A stretch of 64,000 nt of DNA from Chitinophaga flava (lineage in GTDB: Bacteria > Bacteroidota > Bacteroidia > Chitinophagales > Chitinophagaceae), in NCBI RefSeq assembly GCF_003308995.1, contig NZ_QFFJ01000002.1, positions 3,782,001 to 3,846,000 on the forward strand, given 5' to 3'. Position numbers and translations under genes: made by a program. Below the pieces are notes generated by a model. That model was not told where the DNA came from and ran no database searches. It was given only the letters and a program-made list of their open reading frames with translations. The first letter of the stretch is position 1, and every line of letters begins with the position of its first letter. Below are positions 1-9,325 of the stretch, in pieces.

Positions 1-1
1 G

Positions 2-1216
2 CTGCACAAAACTAAAATCGTTGCCTGCTGGGCAATGGGACTCACACAACATAAAAACGCCGTAGATACGATCCGCGAGATTGTCAACCTATTGCTGCTC
101 AAAGGCAGTATCGGCAAACCAGGCGCCGGCACCTGCCCGGTGCGCGGTCATAGTAATGTTCAGGGCGACAGAACTATGGGTATCTATGAAAAACCAGCGC
201 CTGCCTTCCTCCAAAAACTGGAAACAGTATATGGCTTTAAACCTCCGCAGCATCATGGTTATGATGTAGTGAATGCCATCCATGCCATGTATAAGGGAGA
301 TGCCAAAGTATTTATTGCCATGGGGGGCAATTTCCTGTCAGCGACTCCTGATACCACCTATACGGCAAAAGCGCTGCGCAATTGCGACCTTACCGTACAC
401 GTCTCTACGAAGCTCAACCGCAGCCACATTGTCCATGGCCGCGAAGCATTAATCCTTCCCTGCCTCGGCCGAAGCGACAAAGATATCCAGCAGCAGGAAA
501 CCCAGTTTGTGACCTGCGAAAACTCCATGGGTGTAGTACAGATGTCAAAAGGTAGTCTTCAGCCAATATCCGACCATCTGAAAAGCGAACCCCTGATCGT
601 TTGCGAACTGGCACAAGCATTGCTAGGATCTCAAAGTAAAGTACCCTGGCAACAGTACGCTTTGCATTACGACTATATCCGGAATGCTATCGAACAGGTG
701 ATTCCAGGCTTTGAGAATTATAACAAACGCGTAAGAAATCCGGGAGGCTTTTATCTCCCCAACGGGTCCAGAGTGGGTAAGTTTAATACCAATACCGGCA
801 AAGCTAATTTTAATGTGGCCGATGTGCCGGAAAACCCACTTGGGCCGGACGAATTCATGATGATGACCATACGCAGCCATGATCAGTTCAATACAACTAT
901 CTATGGCCTGGACGATCGTTATAGAGGAGTACGCAGCGAACGCAGGGTGATCTTTATGAATCCGGAGGATATACGCAGCAGTGGATTCTCTGCCGGGCAA
1001 ACGGTAGACCTCTATAACTACCACGGGCAAACGGAAAGAGCAGCTTATGGTTTCATTATCGTGGCCTATAATATACCTGAAAGGTGCACGGCCACCTATT
1101 TTCCCGAAACCAATGTACTGGTGCCGGTAAACACAGTAGCCGATAAGAGCAATACGCCGGTATCCAAGGGAGTCATTATCAAAATAAAATCATCTACCAT
1201 CAACAACAAAATATGA
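2..1216 (+). CDS. Molybdopterin-dependent oxidoreductase, FdhF/YdeP-like (5' partial)
   Basis: The C-terminal 404 residues of a large molybdenum-cofactor oxidoreductase; the frame is open from base 2, so the start lies outside the window. The segment with GxPGAGTCPVRGHSNVQG and the later MMTIRSHDQFNTT and NTVADKSNTPVSK stretches are typical of the YdeP/FdhF-like alpha subunits (formate-dehydrogenase H relatives, often annotated FdhF/YdeP oxidoreductase), including the molybdopterin dinucleotide-binding C-terminal domain. Substrate cannot be told from this part; YdeP relatives are linked to acid resistance in enterics but the reaction is not settled. The stop TGA overlaps the next start as ATGA, so the two genes are translationally coupled. 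Confidence 0.85.
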   Translation: MHKTKIVACWAMGLTQHKNAVDTIREIVNLLLLKGSIGKPGAGTCPVRGHSNVQGDRTMGIYEKPAPAFLQKLETVYGFKPPQHHGYDVVNAIHAMYKGDAKVFIAMGGNFLSATPDTTYTAKALRNCDLTVHVSTKLNRSHIVHGREALILPCLGRSDKDIQQQETQFVTCENSMGVVQMSKGSLQPISDHLKSEPLIVCELAQALLGSQSKVPWQQYALHYDYIRNAIEQVIPGFENYNKRVRNPGGFYLPNGSRVGKFNTNTGKANFNVADVPENPLGPDEFMMMTIRSHDQFNTTIYGLDDRYRGVRSERRVIFMNPEDIRSSGFSAGQTVDLYNYHGQTERAAYGFIIVAYNIPERCTATYFPETNVLVPVNTVADKSNTPVSKGVIIKIKSSTINNKI

Positions 1217-1761
1217 GACCAGTAGTATGGCAAGCCGCCAAATGGCCTGCAACGGAATTTCTGTCAGTAAAACATCATGAGCACAACAGGCAGGCAAACG
1301 GCACCATCAATGGCTGCCTCGACGGACAGCCATTCAGCATTCAGTACGAAATCGAAATCACTACTGACTGGAAAGTATCGTCCTTTTTTATCCGGCGCAA
1401 TGGTATAGAATCCACAGAATTAAAGCTGACATCCGATCTTAACGGCCATTGGTTTGATAAAGACGGAAATCATGTAGATGCTTTTGACAACTGTATAGAT
1501 ATCGATATATCTCTCACTCCTTTTACCAATACATTACCTGTTCGCCGGCTGAATTTTGAAAAAGGTGAGAAAAAGACGCTCCATATGCTTTACATTAAAT
1601 TGCCGGAGTTTGAGTTGCAGAAATTAACACAGTACTATACCAAACTGGACAACCGTTTGTACCTGTACGAAAACCCGGTCAGTGGCTTCCGCGCAGAGCT
1701 TCCGCTCGATGAGCATGGTATTGTAAAGGATTATCCTGGTATTTTTACCCGCATTTACTAA
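1213..1761 (+). CDS. Putative glycolipid-binding domain protein (DUF1089-like)
   Basis: 182 residues, no signal peptide or membrane segment. The sequence layout (WxxxxxxxTEFLSV near the N-terminus, an alternating beta pattern with IQYEIEITTDWKVSSFFI, and the end GFRAELPLDEHGIVKDYPGIFTRIY) fits the putative glycolipid-binding family (PF06475). Members are believed to be beta-barrel ligand binders, but the biochemical role is poorly known. Its ATG overlaps the stop of the molybdopterin oxidoreductase (ATGA), so it is probably co-translated with it; that pairing is unusual and could mean a shared substrate or chaperone-like role, which is inference only. Confidence 0.65.
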   Translation: MRPVVWQAAKWPATEFLSVKHHEHNRQANGTINGCLDGQPFSIQYEIEITTDWKVSSFFIRRNGIESTELKLTSDLNGHWFDKDGNHVDAFDNCIDIDISLTPFTNTLPVRRLNFEKGEKKTLHMLYIKLPEFELQKLTQYYTKLDNRLYLYENPVSGFRAELPLDEHGIVKDYPGIFTRIY

Positions 1762-1774
1762 TCGTTTCCAGACA

Positions 1775-2827
1775 TTATAACGGAATACCGGCGACCAGCT
1801 CTTCTATGATCACGGCTGCCGGTAATTCTCTGGCCATTTGTGCGGCTTGTCCGGCATACATCACAATAAAATCCGAGTTATCCTGTTCTTTGGCCAGCTT
1901 GCGCGCTGGTTGTGTCAGTGCATCCTGAACAGGATAGGAATTTATTTCCAGCCCCGATGCTTCTATACTATCCATCAACACATTCGGGATCCCCCTCGCC
2001 CATCGGCCGGAGAACGCTCTGGTCAGACGTGTGCCGGTATCAGCAATACCAGACAACATCGCCTTATGATGAGGAGTAGCCGCACTCTCTTGACATTTCA
2101 GAAACACACTACCACATTGCACACCTGCTGCCCCCAGACTAAACGCCGCGGCGATACTGCGCGGATCGGATATCCCACCTGCCGCTATAACGGGCAGGCT
2201 TATACGATCAGCCATCTGTGGTACCAGTGCCATAGTACCTACCTGGGGCAAAGGGCCTTCCAGGAAACTACCACGATGACCACCCGCTTCGATCCCCTGC
2301 GCTACAATCACATCTACTCCTGCTTTCTCCAATATCTGTGCTTCCGCAACAGAGGTGGCAGTACCTATCAGCTTACAATGATGCGCTTTTAACGTAGCGA
2401 TACCCGCGGCATCAGGTACTCCAAAAGTGAAGCTCACCAGAGAAACCCCTTCCGCCAGCAAGGCTGGCAGTTGCTCCCGGTACGAATAGATCCTGATATC
2501 TTCATACACAACAGGGGCTGTTATCAAATGATGGGACTTGTATAAAGTAAGCAGCCACTGCTGCATCTTCTGAAAAGCAGTCGGATTGTCCAATGCAGGT
2601 TCCTCGTAGGTAAACAGGTTCACTGCAAATGGTTTGGAGGTCATTGTTTTCACTTCCCGTATAAGTGCCGTCACTCTTTCGGGAGGCAATCCACCCACAG
2701 GAAGCGATCCCAGCCCGCCTGCATTACTTACCGCGGCTACCATTGCAGGTGTGGTGATCCCCAGCATAGGAGCCTGTACAAAGGGATAACGGATATTAAG
2801 CAGTGTTGTAAGTCTGTTTGATTCCAT
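1775..2827 (-). CDS. Nitronate monooxygenase family flavoprotein
   Basis: 350-residue FMN-dependent TIM-barrel enzyme of the nitronate monooxygenase (2-nitropropane dioxygenase) family, which oxidises alkyl nitronates such as propionate-3-nitronate. Visible family marks: an N-terminal YPFVQAPM strand (residues 14-21), NAGGLGSLP (35-43), the FMN/catalytic AGGHRGSF motif (181-188, His184) and the phosphate-binding AAGGISD (215-221). I chose the ATG at 2827 (MESNRL...) because the open frame extends only to a TTG at 2851, and the family begins close to this strand. It is 27 bases downstream of the stop of the barrel protein and may share its transcript. Close relatives include enoyl-reductase-like FMN enzymes, so the substrate is not certain. 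Confidence 0.85.
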   Translation of the reverse strand: MESNRLTTLLNIRYPFVQAPMLGITTPAMVAAVSNAGGLGSLPVGGLPPERVTALIREVKTMTSKPFAVNLFTYEEPALDNPTAFQKMQQWLLTLYKSHHLITAPVVYEDIRIYSYREQLPALLAEGVSLVSFTFGVPDAAGIATLKAHHCKLIGTATSVAEAQILEKAGVDVIVAQGIEAGGHRGSFLEGPLPQVGTMALVPQMADRISLPVIAAGGISDPRSIAAAFSLGAAGVQCGSVFLKCQESAATPHHKAMLSGIADTGTRLTRAFSGRWARGIPNVLMDSIEASGLEINSYPVQDALTQPARKLAKEQDNSDFIVMYAGQAAQMARELPAAVIIEELVAGIPL

Positions 2828-2854
2828 ATGTAATGTTTTTCCGTTTAACAATTA

Positions 2855-4780
2855 TCAGAAGAAACTCAGGAAAGCCGGCGCTCTTAATGCTGATACATCA
2901 AACCTGAAATCTACCACCGTCGTGATTTCCAGCAATCCTTTTTTCATGGGGGCCGGCGCATTAGGGAAATAATACCCTGACACCTTGATGGTATTCAACG
3001 ACAGGTTTTCATTTTTTATACGGAAACCACCACCCACACCAAGATAGATGGGATTCGTCAGCAGATTATCGTTTTTGGCTGTAAGCATCGAAGCCTCCAG
3101 CGAAGCAAAGAAGTTGAATTTAAAACCGAGAAACCTGAGCGGACTGTAATATACTGTTTCAGAGCCCATGTTTAAGCGCTGGTATCCATTCAGTTTGGTG
3201 TTCCGGTAGCCCCAGATACCATTGTCCATATTAATGTTCAGTCTCTTGTAGAAAAACGGATTGGGACTTTCCAGGAAATCTATGTTCAGGAACTGACGGA
3301 AGCGGGCTTTCCTGACAGTAAAAAGACGGCTGTAGTATTCCACACGGCCATGTATAACTGCGTCTTCCAGAGATCCGCCCTGCCAGAAGGTACTCGCACC
3401 TACCGTCGTATTAAAAAGGCCTTGCCTTCTGGTGGTCCAGTATTTCTGGGCTTCCAGACCGCTATATAACCGGCGCCGGTCTTTCCAGGTTTCCCAACCC
3501 GTGGTGGCATTTAAGGTATACCCCAGCGGAATATCCTCTGTTCTGCCAAAGCCGAAGAACTGGTGCGCTTTAAAGTAATCCACCCGGTACACCTGGAGCT
3601 GCAACAGGTAGTAACGATGGTCATTATATACCGGGTCCTCCTTAAAACGTTCCTGTTCCGGCATCCTGGAAAAATTGAGGTTATAGTGCCGGAACAGCAC
3701 CGCAAAGTTGGGCTTATTGCCAATAGTGCCGTTAAGCGTGTAGTTATTGATAAAGTTGTATCCTATCCAGCCATCGAAGACGGTATAACGGTAATCCCTG
3801 TAAAGACTGTCTTCTGCCTGTGGTTCAGCTCCGTGTATATTGATAGACCAGTTGTTGGCCAGGGTAAGACCACCTACCCATTTGGCTGCATTACGGTACA
3901 GTGGCCTGTTCAGGCTTAGGAACATCGTTCCCTCATACACATTGGTATCCAGTGGTGTAGTATTATTGAGGGTTGAATATCCTACATTCAGATCGATAAA
4001 GGTACCCAGTAGATTGTATTTGGTATAACGTGCTTCCGTGTTCCAGGTTGGAGTATAGTCACTGCGCCACTGGAAGCCTGCCTGCAGTCCCTGTCCGGCT
4101 CCCAGCAGGTCGTTATTGGAGACCCTGGCTTTGATATTCGTTGCACTAAACTGAGACAGGTCTACCCCGTATTCGAATACATCCTTGGTAATAACCTCTA
4201 CATCTACTGAATCTGAAGTAGGATCGGAAACCCTCACATGTATACGGGCATCGGAAATAAAAGGGCGGTTACGCAGATAACGTTCATTGTCGGCCATTTC
4301 GAAGGGATCCAGCCGGGTGCCCTCCCGGAAAAAAAGAGACTGGCGGATCACCCATTCCTTAGAGTCGAAATGCAGACGATTCGCCAGATGTATCAGTTTC
4401 ATGCTGGTGGTAAAAGTGGTATCGTTGATATTACGGGGACCAAATACTTTTACTTTCCGATAGTAGATACTCCGGATCACTTTTCCCACAAAAGGGGTAA
4501 AATATGCCTCACTTTTGATGATAGCGCTGTCGGAATCCTCGATCTTCTGCTCAACATCCTGTTTGGTGATGCGCCTGATAAAGGATTGACGATATTCCTT
4601 GTTACGGAGGGAATCCCGGTATTCCCCGATCTTTTTCATCAGGCCATTCCCTTTTTTAGGGACGGTATCGGCAACGGGTTTGTCCTGAAAGCTGGCCATA
4701 CTGGCAAATACGGCCTGGTGCCAGCACAGTAGCCAGCAGGTAACAGCCATAGTAGTTAATATTTTCAAGTCCGTCTTCAA
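2855..4780 (-). CDS. BamA/TamA-like outer-membrane beta-barrel protein
   Basis: 641-residue predicted outer-membrane protein. An N-terminal hydrophobic signal (about residues 11-26) is followed by a basic linker, one POTRA-like segment (about 105-205, with RKVKVFGPRNI and DSVDVEVITKDVFEYG) and then a long alternating amphipathic C-terminal region with many aromatic strand ends, closing on a terminal Phe, the usual barrel-sorting signal. This matches the BamA/TamA/ShlB superfamily (bacterial surface antigen) but with far fewer POTRA repeats than BamA. Its likely job is assembly or export of a protein or lipid at the outer membrane. The first codon is TTG; an internal ATG at 4750 would leave a signal peptide without its positive N-region, so TTG is preferred. 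Confidence 0.75.
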   Translation of the reverse strand: MKTDLKILTTMAVTCWLLCWHQAVFASMASFQDKPVADTVPKKGNGLMKKIGEYRDSLRNKEYRQSFIRRITKQDVEQKIEDSDSAIIKSEAYFTPFVGKVIRSIYYRKVKVFGPRNINDTTFTTSMKLIHLANRLHFDSKEWVIRQSLFFREGTRLDPFEMADNERYLRNRPFISDARIHVRVSDPTSDSVDVEVITKDVFEYGVDLSQFSATNIKARVSNNDLLGAGQGLQAGFQWRSDYTPTWNTEARYTKYNLLGTFIDLNVGYSTLNNTTPLDTNVYEGTMFLSLNRPLYRNAAKWVGGLTLANNWSINIHGAEPQAEDSLYRDYRYTVFDGWIGYNFINNYTLNGTIGNKPNFAVLFRHYNLNFSRMPEQERFKEDPVYNDHRYYLLQLQVYRVDYFKAHQFFGFGRTEDIPLGYTLNATTGWETWKDRRRLYSGLEAQKYWTTRRQGLFNTTVGASTFWQGGSLEDAVIHGRVEYYSRLFTVRKARFRQFLNIDFLESPNPFFYKRLNINMDNGIWGYRNTKLNGYQRLNMGSETVYYSPLRFLGFKFNFFASLEASMLTAKNDNLLTNPIYLGVGGGFRIKNENLSLNTIKVSGYYFPNAPAPMKKGLLEITTVVDFRFDVSALRAPAFLSFF

Positions 4781-4916
4781 TGTTCGCCACTGGTGGCAAG
4801 TATATTAAAAAAAAACCGTATTGCCTGTAATGCAATTATTGTACAGACCGGGAATAATAATTGTAATGAAGACGCTGGATAAGGAAGATTGTTACAATCT
4901 CTTTAAAACTCTTTTT

Positions 4917-5078
4917 ATGTTGCGTTGGGCATTAATATTCTTTATCGTGGCCATTGTGGCAGCCATCTTCGGGTTTGGTGGTATTGCTGAGGACGCGGCA
5001 TCCATTGCCAAGATACTTTTCTTTATTTTCCTTGTTCTCTTTATCCTCTCCTTCATCACAGGGATGCTGAGGAAATAA
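4917..5078 (+). CDS. Small DUF1328 family (YtjA-like) membrane protein
   Basis: 53 residues beginning MLRWALIFFIVAIVAAIFGF, which is the invariant opening of the DUF1328/UPF0391 (YtjA) family, followed by a Gly-Ile-Ala linker and a second membrane helix. The open frame continues upstream to 4821, but the family always starts at this Met, so ATG 4917 is chosen; the upstream extension has no matching family sequence. Two-helix inner-membrane protein of unknown function; homologues are often stress-induced. It is followed within 10 bases by a strong intrinsic terminator. Confidence 0.85.
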   Translation: MLRWALIFFIVAIVAAIFGFGGIAEDAASIAKILFFIFLVLFILSFITGMLRK

Positions 5079-5083
5079 AACAA

Positions 5084-5113
5084 AAAAGCAGGGATGATAC
5101 CATCCCTGCTTTT
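5084..5113. terminator. Bidirectional intrinsic terminator
   Basis: Perfect stem AAAAGCAGGGATG / CATCCCTGCTTTT with loop ATAC, flanked by an A-run on the left and T-run on the right. It lies between the convergent DUF1328 gene (+) and DUF695-RraB gene (-) and can end both transcripts. Confidence 0.9.
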
Positions 5114-5114
5114 T

Positions 5115-5873
5115 TTATTTTACAATGCTGGTTTCCCAGCCGTCATATTCTGCATTTACTTGATGGGCCAGTTCCCAGAGGCTCATGACCACACTATCGA
5201 TAGTGGCCTCACTGGCTTTATCGGAGCGGGATATACATAACCTGAAGGGGAATTCCGGATTGTCCGCTTTAAGGTCATGGGCTATGACAAAACCATTCTC
5301 CCTGATATGTTCCCAGTAGGCCGTTTTGTCTTCTTCCGTCCTGAAATGTATCCAGTGTTCGATAGGACGCTCCCGCTCAGACATATCTCCATGCTGACGC
5401 AGCATACGCAACACTTTCCTGTTCTGTATCCGCTGGAACTCATATACGTCCGGGAAGAGGAAATCGAAGTAGAGTTCCCAGTTATTGTCCTCTTTTACCC
5501 CGTAGTCATAACGATAGTCCGGGTAATTGATCATTGCATCGGCAATGAATTTATCATGCAGCAATGTATTGCCTGTATAAAAATAGAAATCACGTACACC
5601 ATTTGAAAAGGTACGGCCCACAAAATGCGCATCCAGTTTGGTTGTTAGCTGTTCCACCAGGCTGTCCTCTATTTCTCCCATGATGGCAAATTCATCATTC
5701 TGTGGAAATCCGTCTTCTCGCGGATTATTCAGATACACCGTAATATATATAGCATTCGGCTTCTCCTTCAATGGTGCAAATCGTCTCAGATCCAGGTCAA
5801 GGCCTATTACTGCTGGACTTTCTTCAATATGGCACGTGTAAATATCCCAGTCCGGTCGGTAATCCTTATGCAT
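5115..5873 (-). CDS. DUF695 - RraB (RNase E inhibitor-like) fusion protein
   Basis: 252-residue soluble protein with two parts. Residues about 1-130 (RPDWDIYTCHIEESPAVIGLDL..., DFYFYTG) resemble the DUF695 domain; residues about 160-250 (SERERPIEHWIHFRTEEDKTAYWEHIRENGF...RLCISRSD...) look like the RraB fold, a ferredoxin-like regulator of ribonuclease E activity in enterics. The pairing of these two domains is known in Bacteroidota and other phyla; a role in RNA turnover here is inferred from RraB only. Start ATG 5873 is the first in frame. The gene converges with the DUF1328 gene onto a shared terminator. Confidence 0.75.
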   Translation of the reverse strand: MHKDYRPDWDIYTCHIEESPAVIGLDLDLRRFAPLKEKPNAIYITVYLNNPREDGFPQNDEFAIMGEIEDSLVEQLTTKLDAHFVGRTFSNGVRDFYFYTGNTLLHDKFIADAMINYPDYRYDYGVKEDNNWELYFDFLFPDVYEFQRIQNRKVLRMLRQHGDMSERERPIEHWIHFRTEEDKTAYWEHIRENGFVIAHDLKADNPEFPFRLCISRSDKASEATIDSVVMSLWELAHQVNAEYDGWETSIVK

Positions 5874-6234
5874 ATAAAAAAATTAAAATAACGCAACAGC
5901 TGGCTGTAAAGATACGACCCTATCCGTTACCATTGAAATGATAAACAAATTATCTGGGCTTTTTTATCCCCAAAAATTAACGTATGATTTTCTCCGTTAG
6001 CCCGTTTATCTAATCCTATCCCAGCAGTGGCTTAACACTATTTAACACTCGTGGATTTCCAGGCACACTTTCTCCCAAACCCTTGCCTACAAACAATTCT
6101 GCGAAATTCTGAAGTTGAAACATGTTACTGTAAAGGATTTCATCACGCCTTTCATCCTAAAAAAATGATTTTCTATCCTCATAAAAAGTAAATTTACCGC
6201 CGCTATAAATAGTTGGACGCTAGTAACAGAAATT
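5874..6234. other. 361-base intergenic region between divergent genes
   Basis: AT-rich upstream region of both the DUF695-RraB gene (-) and the outer-membrane receptor (+). It holds a tandem TTAACACTA/TTTAACACT repeat at about 6032-6050, and a TAAATTTA box at 6189-6196 (one mismatch to TAnnTTTG) 39 bases before the receptor start. No RNA gene or short ORF with recognisable content was seen. Confidence 0.5.
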
Positions 6235-8727
6235 ATGAGAAAAGTTGTATTACTCCTGACAGGATGGATGGTTTTGTTTAACCTAACATTGATGGCCCAG
6301 CAACCCGGCGGAAAAAATCCCGTGGCCAATACCGGATCGATCTATGGCAAACTACAGGACGCACAAACCGGCAAACCCGTTGAATACGCCTCTGTAGCAA
6401 TTTTACGCCCAGACTCTTCCGTGCTCACCGGTATGCTCTCCAAACCTAACGGGGATTTTAACTTTGATAATCTTACCATCGGAAAATATATACTGAAGAT
6501 TAACTTCATCGGTTATGAAGTGTTTTTCAAGCCCGTACAGCTCAGTGGTAAAACCACAACCATGGATGCCGGCAATATCAAACTGCATCCCAATGTAAAA
6601 TCGCTTGCAGCCGTTAATGTAGTAGGCGAGAAACCCGCCTTTACCATGGCAATCGATAAAAGAGTGTTTAACGTAGAGAAGAACCTCGCCAGCATAGGCG
6701 GTACTGCTACTGATGTACTCAAACAGGTGCCTTCCGTGAGTGTTGACATCGATGGCAACGTGAGCGTACGAAACGGCGCCCCTACCATCTTTGTAGATGG
6801 CCGGCCTACCACGCTTACACTCGACCAGATTCCCGCTGATGCCATCGCTAATATTGAAGTGGTGACTAACCCTTCCGCCAAATATGATGCAGAAGGCATG
6901 AGTGGCATCCTCAATATCGTCCTGAAAAAAAATAAAAAAGCAGGTATCAACGGTCAGCTTAGTGCAGGCGTTACCTCCCTCGGTAGCACCAATACCGGTA
7001 TTGACTTTAACCTCAGACAAGAGAAGTTCAACTTCTTCATCAACTATGGTACGCGCAACCGCAAATCTCCCATGACCAGCCGTACCTTTAGAAAAAATAT
7101 CGGCAGAGATACCACCAACTACACCGAACAACTGCAGGACGGCGATTTCTACCGTAACTTCCAGACCGGCCGCATCGGCTTCGACTGGTTCGTCGACAAC
7201 CGTAATACCATTACCATTTCCGAAGGCATCACCGGCGGTAACTTCAACCGCTACAATGATCAGACACAAAACGAACTGGACATCAACCGCGAACTGGTAC
7301 GGTATGGCACCGGCATTAACAATAGCAAAAACGGCTTCCGCAACTATACCACCCAGCTGGGGTACAAACATACTTTCGCCCGCGAAGGTGAAGAGCTGAC
7401 CGCCGACTTCACCTACAACTACGCAACCAGTGATAACAGTTCCGAATATTCCCTTCAGTATTTTAACCTGAAAGGTGACAGCATCTTCAGTCCGATTAAG
7501 CCGCAGAACCGCTATGGTAGCGGTGATGGTAAAACAACTTATATCACCGGGCAGCTCGACTATATAAGACCACTTACCGAAAAGTCCAAAATAGAGATGG
7601 GATTACGTACCAACACCCGCAGATTCGATAACTTCACCAATACTTTCGGACAGAACTATCCCAGTGGCAATTTTACGATAGACTCTGCGCTGTCCAACAA
7701 CTACCACTACCAGGAACAGATCAACGCCGGTTATGTAAGTTACACAGGGGCCCATTCCAACTTCGGCTACCAGGTAGGCTTAAGGGCCGAACAGTCCAAC
7801 TACTCCGGCGAAACCCGCTTCGGACAAAAGGATTCCTACAAGATCAATTATCCGATCAGCCTGTTCCCTAGTATATTCCTGTCTCAGAAACTGAAAGGCG
7901 ATCATGAGTTCCAGCTCAACTACAGCCGTCGCATCCGCCGGCCCTGGTTCAGAGATCTCCTGCCTACTATCGACTACTCCGGACAGAATGCCAGCCGTGG
8001 TAATCCCGACCTCCGTCCCGAGTTCACCAACTCCTTTGAATTGTCCTACCTGAAAGACTTTGCCCATAAGCACAATATCCTGGTGTCATTGTATTATCGT
8101 AACACCGACAACGCCATCACAGATTTTTATGTAGATACCACCCTTAACCTGAACGGACAAACGCAAAGGGTGCTGCTGTCTTATCCGATCAATGCCAGCA
8201 CACGCAATTCCTATGGTGCAGAGTTTACGATCCGCAGCCAGATCACCAAAGCCTGGGACCTGACAGCCAACTTCAACCTGGCCCAGACTAAGATCACAGC
8301 CAGCAACCAGGGTGATAATCTGACCAATCAGGGCTTTACCTGGTTTGGTAAACTGAACAGTAATACCAAACTACCATGGAATCTTACCCTGCAGATTACA
8401 GGTGAGTATGAGTCCCGTCAGATCCTTCCCCAGGGCGAAAGGAAACCTCAATACTCCATTGATGCAGGCATCAAAAAGGATATGCTGAAAAACAAAGCAC
8501 TGTCTGTATCGCTGACATTGAATGATATCTTTAATTCAGACCGTAACCTCAGTTACACTACCACTGCGTTTTCAGAACAGGAAAACTATCGCAAGCGTCT
8601 TACCCGCGAGCTGCGCCTCAACGCCACCTGGCGCTTCGGTAAGATGGACTACAATCTGTTTAAACGGAAAAACAACAAGTCCGGAAAAGAAAGCGGTAAT
8701 GATATGGGCGGTGGTGAAAGAGAATAA
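6235..8727 (+). CDS. TonB-dependent receptor-like outer-membrane protein (OMP_b-brl_3 type)
   Basis: 830 residues. Signal peptide about 1-21 (ends LTLMAQ), a carboxypeptidase-regulatory-like beta-sandwich domain at about 35-118 (GKLQDAQTGKPVEYASVAI ... FIGYE), a plug domain (about 140-235, with VFVDGRP-like FVDGRPTTL and GMSGILNIVLKK), then a 14904/14905-type outer-membrane beta-barrel running to the C-terminus. This architecture is the Bacteroidota OMP_b-brl_3 family, usually encoded without a SusD partner, as here. Ligand unknown. It stands alone between its own promoter region and a terminator at 8754-8782. The hydrophilic tail (KRKNNKSGKESGND...) beyond the last strand is unusual for a barrel but common in this family. 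Confidence 0.85.
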   Translation: MRKVVLLLTGWMVLFNLTLMAQQPGGKNPVANTGSIYGKLQDAQTGKPVEYASVAILRPDSSVLTGMLSKPNGDFNFDNLTIGKYILKINFIGYEVFFKPVQLSGKTTTMDAGNIKLHPNVKSLAAVNVVGEKPAFTMAIDKRVFNVEKNLASIGGTATDVLKQVPSVSVDIDGNVSVRNGAPTIFVDGRPTTLTLDQIPADAIANIEVVTNPSAKYDAEGMSGILNIVLKKNKKAGINGQLSAGVTSLGSTNTGIDFNLRQEKFNFFINYGTRNRKSPMTSRTFRKNIGRDTTNYTEQLQDGDFYRNFQTGRIGFDWFVDNRNTITISEGITGGNFNRYNDQTQNELDINRELVRYGTGINNSKNGFRNYTTQLGYKHTFAREGEELTADFTYNYATSDNSSEYSLQYFNLKGDSIFSPIKPQNRYGSGDGKTTYITGQLDYIRPLTEKSKIEMGLRTNTRRFDNFTNTFGQNYPSGNFTIDSALSNNYHYQEQINAGYVSYTGAHSNFGYQVGLRAEQSNYSGETRFGQKDSYKINYPISLFPSIFLSQKLKGDHEFQLNYSRRIRRPWFRDLLPTIDYSGQNASRGNPDLRPEFTNSFELSYLKDFAHKHNILVSLYYRNTDNAITDFYVDTTLNLNGQTQRVLLSYPINASTRNSYGAEFTIRSQITKAWDLTANFNLAQTKITASNQGDNLTNQGFTWFGKLNSNTKLPWNLTLQITGEYESRQILPQGERKPQYSIDAGIKKDMLKNKALSVSLTLNDIFNSDRNLSYTTTAFSEQENYRKRLTRELRLNATWRFGKMDYNLFKRKNNKSGKESGNDMGGGERE

Positions 8728-8753
8728 TCGTACATCATTCTTTATAATACAAG

Positions 8754-8782
8754 GGCGCAAGGGTTCAAAAAACCTTTGCGCC
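8754..8782 (+). terminator. Intrinsic terminator of the receptor gene
   Basis: Stem GGCGCAAGGGTT / AACCTTTGCGCC (one G-T pair) with a short A-rich loop, followed by TTTGTCGTTTTT. Confidence 0.8.
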
Positions 8783-8793
8783 TTTGTCGTTTT

Positions 8794-8801
8794 TATCTTT
8801 G
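8794..8801 (+). promoter_or_regulatory. Candidate -7 box TATCTTTG for the thioesterase gene
   Basis: Exact match to the Bacteroidota -7 consensus TAnnTTTG, 49 bases before ATG 8850 and just after the upstream terminator. No clear TTTG was found at the -33 spacing. Confidence 0.45.
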
Positions 8802-8849
8802 CATAAGATCCGCGAACTTTTTCTACATTCGTCTTCACAAACCAACTTC

Positions 8850-9323
8850 ATGGACTCTATTTATCATACTATTACCCTGCGTTTTCTGGCAGAACCGTCA
8901 GATGTTAATTTCGGCGGCAAGGTGCATGGCGGCTCCGTTATGAAATGGATTGACCAGGCAGGATATACCTGTGCAGCCAACTGGAGCGGACAATATGCAG
9001 TAACCGTGTACGTGGGCGGTATACGTTTCTTCAAACCTATCGCTATCGGCGACCTCGTGGAAATCAACGCATCTATTATCTATACCGGCAATACCAGTAT
9101 GCACATCTCTATTGATGTTTTCGCCGGCAATCCGCGTCAGCAGCAAAAGCAGAAGACCACTCACTGTGTGATGGTTTTTGCAGCAGTAGATGATCAGGGT
9201 AAAACGGTAGCGGTGCCCAAGTGGACACCGCGTACCGAAAATGAGATTAAAATGGAGACCTATGCTAAAAAACTGATGGACCTCCGTAAAGATATTGACG
9301 AAGAGATGAAACCTTATATGTAG
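8850..9323 (+). CDS. Acyl-CoA thioesterase, hotdog fold
   Basis: 157-residue soluble hotdog-fold protein that should hydrolyse acyl-CoA to free acid and CoA. It shows the family layout: FLAEPSDVNFGGKVHGGSVMKWIDQAGYTCA (the VNxxGxxHGGxVMxWxD signature of YciA/BACH-type thioesterases, with the catalytic Asp in MKWIDQA) and the VEINASIIYTGNTSMHISIDVFA strand pair. I start it at ATG 8850 (MDSIYHTITLRF); the frame is open upstream to a TTG at 8784, but that stretch overlaps a terminator and a -7 promoter box. It converges with the ABC exporter gene, with only two bases between them. Confidence 0.88.
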   Translation: MDSIYHTITLRFLAEPSDVNFGGKVHGGSVMKWIDQAGYTCAANWSGQYAVTVYVGGIRFFKPIAIGDLVEINASIIYTGNTSMHISIDVFAGNPRQQQKQKTTHCVMVFAAVDDQGKTVAVPKWTPRTENEIKMETYAKKLMDLRKDIDEEMKPYM

Positions 9324-9325
9324 AA

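Noticed and set aside
6403..7371. 322-codon open frame antisense to the outer-membrane receptor
   Set aside because: Overlaps the well-supported receptor gene and has no recognisable domain.
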